Positions 1-4,978 of a stretch of 6,226 nt of DNA are shown here, one piece after another. How positions within the stretch are numbered: the stretch's first letter is position 1; the number at the start of each line of letters is the position of its first letter. Location of the stretch: assembly GCA_030426865.1 (NCBI GenBank), contig JAUHXN010000177.1, forward strand, positions 1 to 6,226, given 5' to 3'. This DNA comes from a bacterium. GTDB taxonomy: Bacteria > Bacteroidota > Ignavibacteria > Kapaibacteriales > UBA2268. The notes below the pieces were generated by a model, which ran no database searches, had not been told where the DNA came from, and worked only from the letters and a program-made list of their open reading frames with translations. Position numbers and translations under genes: made by a program.

Positions 1-461
1 GTAGGTGATGATTGAGTAGGGAAATTTAATCTTGGATTACCAAAGTGACCTGGCATCTGACGTCCACCTGTTGCTGGACAATCTTTCTTAGCAAATGCAA
101 GTAGGAAGTACTCATTCATAGTCATCCCTTTAGCATAAGTAATAGCCATATCTCTATAATATGTCCAACCCCAATCGTCTTCACGCATACGTAGACCGAT
201 AGCAGTTTGGATACATTCGTGTCCACTAACACCGATGTGGAAGAATGATTTACCTTGCTTTACGAATCCTAAGTGGATATTATCTGTAGTTCTTGCAGTA
301 ATCATATTACGCAAGGCACCCATCAAGTGTGCTTTATCCATTTTCAAATTTTTTGAAGCTACTGCTTTTTTAGTAGTAGTCTTTTTAGCTGTCGTTGCTT
401 TCGATTTAGTGCTTTTCGTCTTGACTGAAGCTTTTTTTGTGCTAGTTTTTTTAGCCGCCAT
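1..461 (-). CDS. 2-oxoacid dehydrogenase E1 component, alpha-type N-terminal part (partial)
   Basis: This is the thiamine-diphosphate E1 subunit of a 2-oxoacid dehydrogenase complex (branched-chain or pyruvate type), which decarboxylates the 2-oxoacid and passes the acyl group to lipoyl-E2 in the cytoplasm. The first 153 residues are present and the rest is off the left edge. E1-alpha-like motifs are visible: HIGVSGHE near residues 75-82, then DDWGWTYYRD near 95-104, and a GGRQMPGHFGNP block near 132-143. Such proteins are often alpha/beta fusions in this part of the tree, but the window is too short to tell. Residues 1-40 form a low-complexity Lys/Thr/Ser/Ala tail with 14 lysines, resembling a histone H1 tail, ahead of the folded domain. 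I chose the ATG at 461 because GGTGAG lies 6 nt upstream; an ATG at 341 would remove the tail. Frequent CGT, GGT and TTC codons suggest higher expression than the neighbours. Substrate specificity cannot be decided. Confidence 0.88.
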   Translation of the reverse strand, partial: MAAKKTSTKKASVKTKSTKSKATTAKKTTTKKAVASKNLKMDKAHLMGALRNMITARTTDNIHLGFVKQGKSFFHIGVSGHECIQTAIGLRMREDDWGWTYYRDMAITYAKGMTMNEYFLLAFAKKDCPATGGRQMPGHFGNPRLNFPTQSSP

Positions 462-566
462 GCTTTACTCACCAAATTTTAATTAATATTTTTCTTATTC
501 TTGTTTTATACAATTTTACAATTTACGATTTTAACATCTCAATTAAAAAATCTTATTTGTTAATTT
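462..566. promoter_or_regulatory. Divergent promoter region between E1 and holB
   Basis: A very AT-rich 105-bp spacer separates two divergent genes. For holB (plus), TTGTTT at 501-506 and TACGAT at 524-529 are separated by 17 bp, giving a leader of about 30 nt. For E1 (minus), TTGAGA at 542-537 and TAAAAT at 518-513 are separated by 18 bp. Such matches are easy to find by chance in AT-rich DNA, so both are tentative. holB has no recognisable Shine-Dalgarno sequence. Confidence 0.35.
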
Positions 567-1655
567 ATGATTAAACTTTACGGTAACCACAAAATTTATA
601 ACTTGCTCACTAACGCAAGTACTAATAATTCTATTGCATCGACATATCTTTTTCACGGCCCAAAAGGTGTAGGGAAAGAAGCTGTTGCTCTGAAATTTGC
701 TTCATTTGTCAATCAAATAGATGAATCGATGTGGCTTAACTCGCCTAATATTACTTACATCCATAAAACTCCAGCTAGTAAATCAACAAAAAAAGCAGAG
801 AACTTTTACGATAATTACACTGATGATGTTGTTGACAATATTAAAGATGAACTAAGTAAAAAGCAAGCTAATCCTTATTATAAAATGGAGATAGCAAATG
901 CTTCTCAAATTAGAATAGATACAATAAGAATTTTGAGGAAAAAGTTATCTACATCGAGCCATGGTGGACATAGATTTGTGATTGTATCAGACGCAGATAC
1001 TATGAATCCTGCTGCAGCTAACTCATTTCTAAAAACATTGGAGGAGCCAAACCCTAATACAACGATTATCTTGATAGTTGAGAATATAAATTCTATGCTC
1101 CCGACTATACTCTCTAGAGCTCAGAAATTGAAATTTGCTCCTTTAACAAATGATGAACTAAACGAATATTTGATTGATAATTATCCGGAGTTGACTGAAG
1201 AGAAAAGAAGTATAATATCTTCATTTGCACAAGGTTCTATTAGTAATGCAATAGATTTTATAGACCAAGATATCAATCAATTAGTCGAAGCTACAATTAA
1301 TTTGTTACGTGCTTCTTTACAAAAAACAGGTTACAGATCTCTTCTTTCGGAAAGAGTAGGAGAGTTAACTAAACTTAGAGATAAAAACTTAATTATAACC
1401 GCTCTAAAGTTATTGCAAAGATGGTTACAAGATGCCTTGCATCTAAGTAATGGGGAAGATAAGCTAATAGTTAATATTAGCACTATTGATTCAATCAGAA
1501 AATTTGCAAATTATTATGACAAAGCTAATTATTTCAATGCATTCGAATCAATAGAACAGGCAATAGTCAAAGTTAATCGAAATGTCAATCCCGACTTACT
1601 ACTAATTGATTTATTTTTGAAATTAAGGTATGAGTTCCTTAGCTCTAAACTCTAG
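567..1655 (+). CDS. holB: DNA polymerase III delta' subunit (clamp-loader AAA+ protein)
   Basis: This is delta', the stator subunit of the clamp loader that opens and loads the beta sliding clamp during replication. The 362-residue length fits the family. The AAA+ features run in order: Walker A GPKGVGKE (31-38) with the lysine kept; a Walker B-like strand ending SDAD (141-144); the family block SFLKTLEEPNPNTT (153-166); a sensor-1 strand ILIVEN (168-173); and the arginine-finger motif as SRAQ (183-186) instead of the usual SRCQ. The C-terminal helical collar domain follows from about residue 240. The protein has no cysteine at all, so the four-cysteine zinc module usually inserted after the first helix is absent. 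A Lys/Asn/Asp-rich segment (about 67-107) sits near that place. The ATG at 567 begins directly at the conserved first helix. The gene converges on the FmdB-like gene, and the stop codons overlap. Confidence 0.9.
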   Translation: MIKLYGNHKIYNLLTNASTNNSIASTYLFHGPKGVGKEAVALKFASFVNQIDESMWLNSPNITYIHKTPASKSTKKAENFYDNYTDDVVDNIKDELSKKQANPYYKMEIANASQIRIDTIRILRKKLSTSSHGGHRFVIVSDADTMNPAAANSFLKTLEEPNPNTTIILIVENINSMLPTILSRAQKLKFAPLTNDELNEYLIDNYPELTEEKRSIISSFAQGSISNAIDFIDQDINQLVEATINLLRASLQKTGYRSLLSERVGELTKLRDKNLIITALKLLQRWLQDALHLSNGEDKLIVNISTIDSIRKFANYYDKANYFNAFESIEQAIVKVNRNVNPDLLLIDLFLKLRYEFLSSKL

Positions 1656-1885
1656 TCTTTGCTATCTGAACTACCAGACTTTTTTACATAGTCAGTTTCG
1701 TAGAATCCAGTTCCTTTTAACATAACTCCAATTCCTGAACCGATTTTTCTACGTACTTTCTTAGGTTTGTTAGCATCGAAACCATTTACATCTTCGGGCC
1801 AATACTCCAAAGCATCAGAGTTAATACCTTGGATATATTCGAACTCTTCACCAGTCTCGTCACATATATAAACATAAGTTGGCAT
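1652..1885 (-). CDS. FmdB-family small protein with degenerate zinc ribbon
   Basis: This 77-residue protein resembles the FmdB regulatory/zinc-ribbon family. It begins MPTYVYICDETGEEFEYIQ, where family members begin MPTYEYxCxxCGxxFE. It keeps the core IGSGIGVMLKGTGFYETDY (48-66), matching the family's F-K-G-S/T-G-F-Y-x-T-D-Y ending. Only C8 remains of the expected four zinc ligands: the second is replaced in CDETG, and the CPxCGG knuckle is replaced by WPEDVNGFDANKP (29-41). It therefore probably cannot bind zinc in the usual way. The molecular role of the family is poorly defined. I chose the ATG at 1885 because MPTY is the family N-terminus; reading could extend to a TTG at 1894, but nothing supports that. 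No Shine-Dalgarno sequence is visible. The gene follows trpS on the same strand after 65 bp, so it may share its transcript. Its stop overlaps the holB stop within CTAG. Confidence 0.8.
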   Translation of the reverse strand: MPTYVYICDETGEEFEYIQGINSDALEYWPEDVNGFDANKPKKVRRKIGSGIGVMLKGTGFYETDYVKKSGSSDSKD

Positions 1886-1950
1886 ATCAAACAAAATAGA
1901 TAGTTAATAATAAATTGATTGCAAAAATAAGTAAAATCCGTCTATCAATA

Positions 1951-2946
1951 TTAATATTGTAAGAAACCGACTTTCTTATACACTTTAGATAACGTTTTAA
2001 AGGCTACTTTATTAGCTTTTTCATCACCCTTTTTTAAGATATTTATTAGCAATTCCTTGTCTTCTCTATACCGCTTGAACTCATCTCTAATAGGTTGTAT
2101 ATACGATGCAACTGCCTCTGCTACGTCCGATTTGAACTTTCCATATCCCTCACCTTCGTATTCTGCAATTATCTCTTTTGCACTTTTACCAGTAGAAACA
2201 GATAAAAGTGTAATCAAATTCTCAATTCCTTCTTTTCCTTTTCCAACATTCACTTCACTTCCAGAATCTGTTACCGAACGCTTTATTTTTCGAATAATAG
2301 TATCATTATCATCTGTTAAGAATATCACAGCATTTTGATTGGGATCAGATTTCGACATTTTAGCTGTCGGCTCTTGAAGACTCAATATCTTTGCACCAAC
2401 TTCTGGAATATATGGTTCGGGAATGGTAAATGTTTCCGAATAATGATGATTAAACCTTTTGGCAAGATTACGAGTTAATTCCAAATGTTGCTTTTGATCT
2501 TCACCTACTGGAACTGCATCAGCTTGATACAGCAAAATATCACAAGCCATTAAAATAGGATATGAGAATAAACTAACATTTACATTGTCAGGTTTTCTTT
2601 TTGATTTGTCCTTGAATTGGGTCATACGCTCAGCTTCTCCCATACCTGTATAAGAACTCATAACCCACGCTAATTGTGAGTGTGCTGGTATGTGTGATTG
2701 AGTAAAAATAACAGAAGTTTCGGGATCTATACCACAAGCCAAGAACATAGCTGCTGTGTCCAATGTCCATGAACGAAGATTAGCTGGCTCTTGTCTCAGT
2801 GTAATAGCATGCAAATCAGCTATCATAAAAAATGATTCAAATTCTGTTTGCATTTTCTTCCAGTTAGTCAAGGCACCTGCCAAATGACCAATTGTCAATA
2901 ATCCCGAGGGGGTTACACCACTTAATATTCTCTTTTTCTCTGACAT
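1951..2946 (-). CDS. trpS: Tryptophan--tRNA ligase
   Basis: This is cytoplasmic tryptophanyl-tRNA synthetase, which activates tryptophan with ATP and charges tRNA-Trp for translation. At 331 residues it is the usual length for a bacterial class Ic enzyme. The Rossmann-fold signature appears as PSGLLTIGHL (13-22), where TIGH stands for HIGH. The block MGEAERMTQFKDK (about 102-114) and the conserved VGEDQKQHLELTR (about 147-159) follow, then the KMSKS loop AKMSKSDPN (about 195-203). The C-terminal third is the helical anticodon-binding region. I chose the ATG at 2946 because MSEKKRILSGV matches the family start and a weak AAGAAAGA lies just upstream. The frame stays open to a TTG at 2991, but those 15 extra residues look non-conserved. 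The gene is downstream of the slipin terminator, so it needs its own promoter in 2947-3041, where I see no convincing one. The FmdB-like gene follows. Confidence 0.95.
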   Translation of the reverse strand: MSEKKRILSGVTPSGLLTIGHLAGALTNWKKMQTEFESFFMIADLHAITLRQEPANLRSWTLDTAAMFLACGIDPETSVIFTQSHIPAHSQLAWVMSSYTGMGEAERMTQFKDKSKRKPDNVNVSLFSYPILMACDILLYQADAVPVGEDQKQHLELTRNLAKRFNHHYSETFTIPEPYIPEVGAKILSLQEPTAKMSKSDPNQNAVIFLTDDNDTIIRKIKRSVTDSGSEVNVGKGKEGIENLITLLSVSTGKSAKEIIAEYEGEGYGKFKSDVAEAVASYIQPIRDEFKRYREDKELLINILKKGDEKANKVAFKTLSKVYKKVGFLQY

Positions 2947-3041
2947 ATTCTTTCTTGTTTTTGGGTTTCTAATAATTCGAAATTTAATCAATTTTAGGAG
3001 ATTATTATGATTTCCTAATTTAATTTTAAGTTGAGTCCTAT

Positions 3042-3081
3042 AAAAAAAGGAAAGATTATTACGTTATAGTAATCTTTCCTT
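3042..3081 (-). terminator. Intrinsic terminator of the slipin gene
   Basis: A perfect 12-bp stem pairs AAGGAAAGATTA (3047-3058) with TAATCTTTCCTT (3070-3081) around an 11-nt loop. Read on the minus strand, the stem runs directly into seven T residues (3048-3042). It lies about 30 bp beyond the slipin stop and upstream of trpS, so it ends the slipin transcript and separates the two genes. The other orientation has only a poor T tract, so its main action is on the minus strand. Confidence 0.9.
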
Positions 3082-3112
3082 ATTTAAATGTATTGAACAT
3101 TATTCGATTTTA

Positions 3113-4210
3113 TTATTCTGTATCGAATAAGTTCTGCATTTGCTCAATTAACTTACTGTTGGAACCAATAGATATTTTACCAACTTTCTCAGCAATAGTC
3201 TCTATGTATTCCATTTGTTTCAATTTGAAGAGCATTTTGTTGCTTTCCATTAATTTTGCAGTATTCAACAAACTTCTCGTAGAAGCAGTTTCTTCTCTTC
3301 TAGTTATTAAATTTGCTTGAGCTTTTTTCTCTGCAATTAATACTTTATTCATTATTTCTTTTACTTCACCTGGTAGAATTATATCTTTTATACCACAGTC
3401 AATTATTTTTAAACCCAAATCTGTGGCTTTTGCAGAGATATTAGACAATACTTCATTCTCAATAGAGTTCTTCTTTTCTAATAAACTATCTAAAGTATAA
3501 GTTCCGACATACTTTCTTAATGCTAGTTGTAATGTTAAGTAAAGTTGCTTTTCGAAATTATTGCTTTCAATAATTGCTTTTTTCATATCCTCTATTTTAT
3601 ACCTTACTAGAAAATTTACTCTTAGATTTGCTTTATCATTTGTCAATATTTCTTGACCACTGATTTCCATTTGTAAAACCCTAGTATCAACTTTTTCAAC
3701 TTTTATTGGAATATTATTGCACCAATAGAAATATGTACCCGGTTTCAAAACCTTTATAAATTCGCCATCTATAAATAGGAAACCTTCTTCAAAGCTCTGT
3801 ACTTCATAAGCTCTAATCAAATTCTCATATCTTAACTTATTTAATATATTTCTTTCTAATTCAATACTGGCTTCAGTTTCATTAGTATCAACAATTTTTA
3901 TACTATACTCCTTAACCCCTTTCCATATAGCATAGTTTCCTGGCATTAGTACTTGCTTAAAGTTATTACCATTATACATTAAACCAATTTCGTTGTCAGA
4001 TATTCTAACTATCTCAAGTAAGTATGCCAAATCAATATCTTTAAGCATTATATCTAACTCGTCTTTTGGTTCGAATGGGATGGTCATATCTTTTACTTTT
4101 ACAGTTTCTCCCATTTTCAAATAGTTCCAACCTTCTGTTACAACTCTTTTGTATACTTCACTTTCATACACTAAACCGACTGTGTATGGACTTATTTTAA
4201 CTAATCTCAT
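3113..4210 (-). CDS. Slipin-family SPFH/band 7 protein
   Basis: This is a member of the slipin group of SPFH (stomatin/prohibitin/flotillin/HflK) scaffold proteins. The 365 residues lack any N-terminal membrane helix or signal peptide, so the protein is probably soluble or peripheral. Three similar N-terminal modules are visible at about 2-42, 66-109 and 132-176. Each has the pattern (E/D)-x-G-x-x-(Y/F), a K-x-V segment, G-x-(N/T)-Y and a closing V-x-(D/DT). The SPFH core then runs to about 300, with MEISGQEILTNDKANLRVNF (181-200), LRKYVGTYTLDSLLEKK (231-247) and DCGIKDIILPGEVKEIMNKV (271-290). A helical segment EKKAQANLITRREETASTRS (294-313) follows, typical of slipins. I chose the ATG at 4210 because AAAAGG sits 7 nt upstream and the family starts here; an in-frame ATG at 4267 lies only about 9 nt from the predicted transcription start. 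Slipins of this type are, as I recall, often neighbours of rtcB RNA ligase genes. Here the neighbours are a tRNA-like RNA and a WYL regulator. Confidence 0.88.
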   Translation of the reverse strand: MRLVKISPYTVGLVYESEVYKRVVTEGWNYLKMGETVKVKDMTIPFEPKDELDIMLKDIDLAYLLEIVRISDNEIGLMYNGNNFKQVLMPGNYAIWKGVKEYSIKIVDTNETEASIELERNILNKLRYENLIRAYEVQSFEEGFLFIDGEFIKVLKPGTYFYWCNNIPIKVEKVDTRVLQMEISGQEILTNDKANLRVNFLVRYKIEDMKKAIIESNNFEKQLYLTLQLALRKYVGTYTLDSLLEKKNSIENEVLSNISAKATDLGLKIIDCGIKDIILPGEVKEIMNKVLIAEKKAQANLITRREETASTRSLLNTAKLMESNKMLFKLKQMEYIETIAEKVGKISIGSNSKLIEQMQNLFDTE

Positions 4211-4282
4211 AATATTACCTTTTAAATTATTAATAAATATATTTTTCAAATAAATAGAGTAACTCATCCATTAATCTGAGGG

Positions 4283-4309
4283 ATTATAATTTTAGTATCT
4301 AAAAGTCAA
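4283..4309 (-). promoter_or_regulatory. Predicted sigma-70-type promoter of the slipin gene
   Basis: Read on the minus strand, TTGACT (4309-4304) and TATAAT (4288-4283) are near-consensus -35 and -10 boxes, although the 15-bp spacer is shorter than ideal. Transcription would start near 4276, giving a leader of about 66 nt before the ATG at 4210. This promoter lies downstream of the tRNA-like RNA, so the slipin can be transcribed independently of it. Confidence 0.6.
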
Positions 4310-4342
4310 GTAATCGGTTAGAAATAGTAAACTTTATAAATA

Positions 4343-4356
4343 AAGTACTAGTACTT
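4343..4356. promoter_or_regulatory. Perfect 14-bp palindrome, candidate operator
   Basis: AAGTACTAGTACTT is a perfect palindrome. It lies 34 bp upstream of the predicted -35 box of the slipin promoter, a position typical of an activator site. The dimeric WYL regulator encoded 700 bp away is a plausible ligand, but that is only an inference from proximity. Confidence 0.4.
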
Positions 4357-4415
4357 ATAACTTCTTAAATGACTTTAGAAACGGTATCCACTATTCTCAA
4401 GCTCATTTATGAACT

Positions 4416-4446
4416 GTTCACCAGCTCAGTTATTAAACTGGTGAAC
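4416..4446 (-). other. Long RNA hairpin downstream of the tRNA-like modules
   Basis: Read on the minus strand, GTTCACCAG (4446-4438) pairs perfectly with CTGGTGAAC (4424-4416). The stem extends inward to 13 pairs with two G-U wobbles, closing a 5-nt loop. It is not followed by a T tract, so it is not a classical intrinsic terminator. It may mark the 3' end of the RNA, stabilise the transcript, or be a DNA inverted repeat. Confidence 0.5.
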
Positions 4447-4476
4447 GGAGTTACTCTAATTTGTTAAAGAACTACC
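4447..4476 (-). other. Bulged RNA hairpin abutting the long hairpin
   Basis: On the minus strand, GG-AGTT-CTTTAA pairs with TTAGAG-AACT-CC around a CAAA loop, giving about 12 pairs with one wobble and two single-base bulges. It ends exactly where the next hairpin begins (4446), so the two would stack as adjacent helices in a transcript. The function is unknown. Confidence 0.35.
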
Positions 4477-4505
4477 TTTTTTAGAGAAGTGGTGACTTCT
4501 GTAAC

Positions 4506-4570
4506 CTGAAACCGAAATTCAGTGCTTTCCATAAGCTACATTCGTATCGAATGTCAGGAATCGAACCTGG
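4506..4570 (-). ncRNA. tRNA-like module 2 with attached anticodon-arm-like hairpin
   Basis: On the minus strand, a second T-arm, CAGG-TTCGATT-CCTG (4569-4555, with C4570 opposite A4554), has a canonical T-loop. CATTCG (4553-4548) pairs with CGAATG (4544-4539) across ATA; adding A4554-T4538 would make seven pairs. TA (4538-4537), a D-arm GCTT-ATGGA-AAGC (4536-4524) with a shortened loop that keeps GG, and A26 (4523) follow. Then comes CTGAA-TTTCGGT-TTCAG (4522-4506), a 5-bp stem with a 7-nt loop in anticodon-arm position, with U33, TCG in the anticodon slot and G37. The next 5 nt (GTTAC) and the AGAAG/CTTCT stem (4500-4485) sit where a variable loop and T-stem would, but its loop is not a T-loop. 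Confidence 0.5.
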
Positions 4571-4573
4571 TTG

Positions 4574-4643
4574 CCTATTACTCTACCGATTGAGTTACCT
4601 TATGTGACAGATAAGGAGAGGACTCGAACCTCCAACATATAGA
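4574..4643 (-). ncRNA. tRNA-like module 1, complete permuted cloverleaf
   Basis: Reading the minus strand in tRNA numbering: TCTAT (4643-4639) is the 3' strand of an anticodon-type stem. ATGTT (4638-4634) is a normal 5-nt variable loop. The T-arm is GGAGG-TTCGAGT-CCTCT (4633-4617) with a canonical T-loop. CCTTAT (4616-4611) pairs with ATAAGG (4603-4598) across CTGTCAC, closing the acceptor stem as a hairpin. TA (4597-4596) gives T8-A9. The D-arm is ACTC-AATCGGTA-GAGT (4595-4580), with A14, G18, G19 and A21 all present, followed by A26 (4579). ATAGG (4578-4574) then pairs back with TCTAT, including one G-U pair. Every spacer has normal tRNA length, which is hard to get by chance. Confidence 0.62.
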
Positions 4644-4655
4644 TTAATTGGGGTT

Positions 4656-4661
4656 ATTATA
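4656..4661 (-). promoter_or_regulatory. Predicted -10 box for the tRNA-like RNA
   Basis: A consensus TATAAT reads on the minus strand at 4661-4656. It would start transcription near 4649, six bases before the first helix of the tRNA-like RNA. The -35 position (4684-4679, TATTTA) is poor, so the promoter may be weak or activator-dependent. Confidence 0.4.
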
Positions 4662-4705
4662 GAAATTAATATTGCTAGTAAATAGAAATTGTATTCAATC
4701 CTAAA

Positions 4706-4736
4706 CTATGGTGATATACAGAATCACTCATCATAG
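4706..4736. other. Interrupted inverted repeat upstream of the tRNA-like RNA
   Basis: CTATG-GTGAT (4706-4715) pairs with ATCAC (4723-4727) and CATAG (4732-4736). The loop is 7 nt and a 4-nt bulge separates the two 5-bp helices. It lies about 45 bp upstream of the TATAAT for the RNA. It could be a protein-binding dyad or part of a structured leader; either reading is tentative. Confidence 0.35.
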
Positions 4737-4959
4737 AGCATACTAAAACTATAAGAACCAAATAAACAGTTTCGACAAGTAAAGATACTTTCTTCTTCTT
4801 ATCTCTTTCTGTTAGTACAAAATTATGGGGCGACTACGCATCTATGATACGTAATAATTAATACAATGAAAATATTATTCAGAAAGTCTATAAGTTGTAT
4901 ATTCAAAAGAGGTATAGAGAAAGTATAAAATTGTTAGTTTAATTGAAATTTTATTTAAA
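4737..4959. other. AT-rich spacer with no recognised gene
   Basis: No open reading frame with coding character and no tRNA-like arm is evident on either strand here. A pyrimidine-rich tract on the plus strand occupies about 4788-4810. ACTACGCA at 4833-4840 recurs inverted as TGCGTAGT at 4973-4980, just before the WYL gene, and may be a second copy of a regulator half-site. Confidence 0.5.
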
Positions 4960-4978
4960 TACGCATAAAGGTTGCGTA
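4960..4978. promoter_or_regulatory. Inverted repeat upstream of the WYL gene, candidate operator
   Basis: TACGCA (4960-4965) and TGCGTA (4973-4978) form a perfect 6-bp inverted repeat with a 7-bp spacer, 34 bp upstream of the predicted -10 box of the WYL gene. Half-sites about 13 bp apart suit a dimeric HTH regulator on one face of the helix. Another ACTACGCA lies at 4833-4840. Autoregulation by the WYL protein is the simplest reading but is inferred. Confidence 0.4.

Larger units (their letters stand above)
4501..4649 (-). ncRNA. Tandem permuted tRNA-like RNA (YrlA/Y-RNA-like candidate)
   Basis: This is a minus-strand non-coding RNA candidate containing two successive tRNA-like modules. Each is built in the order T-arm, closed acceptor-stem hairpin, T8-A9, D-arm, A26. 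The order is a circular permutation of a normal tRNA, with 3' parts before 5' parts. No CCA end and no open acceptor stem are present, so it should not be aminoacylated. A TATAAT at 4661-4656 places the start near 4649, just before the first helix. The 3' end is not defined: no T-tract terminator follows, and hairpins continue to 4416. Bacterial Y RNAs of the YrlA type carry a tRNA-mimicking module that binds effector proteins such as PNPase together with Rsr/Ro60; the resemblance here is topological. I found no clear Ro60-binding stem. An alternative is a decayed tRNA cluster, but the intact acceptor hairpins and elbow bases argue against it. Confidence 0.6.

Noticed and set aside
235..486. 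Plus-strand open reading frame opposite the E1 gene
   Set aside because: It is the antisense of the E1 coding strand, including the lysine-rich tail, which reads as an artificial Phe/Leu/Val-rich protein.
2057..2338. Plus-strand open reading frame inside trpS
   Set aside because: It is antisense to the well-supported trpS and has no ribosome site or recognisable family.
3093..3320. Plus-strand open reading frame over the end of the slipin gene
   Set aside because: It is antisense to conserved slipin sequence.
4211..4267. N-terminal extension of the slipin to the ATG at 4267
   Set aside because: The 19 extra residues are not slipin-like, and the predicted transcription start is only about 9 nt away, while the ATG at 4210 has a good Shine-Dalgarno sequence.
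4369..4467. A 32-residue open reading frame on the plus strand with a hydrophobic look
   Set aside because: It has no Shine-Dalgarno sequence, uses GC-richer codons (CTC, CTG, AGC, ACC) unlike its AT-rich neighbours, and coincides with the long inverted repeat, whose pairing explains that composition.
4530..4643. Ordinary tRNA gene or cluster of tRNA genes
   Set aside because: No complete cloverleaf exists in normal order: no CCA, no 7-bp acceptor stem, and the anticodon arm is missing between D-arm 1 and T-arm 2. Decay of tandem tRNAs would not create two perfect acceptor hairpins with different sequences.
4574..4643. Permuted (two-piece) tmRNA
   Set aside because: The D-arm is canonical with a 4-bp stem and GG, whereas tmRNA has a degenerate D-arm. 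There is no tag reading frame and no 3' CCA.
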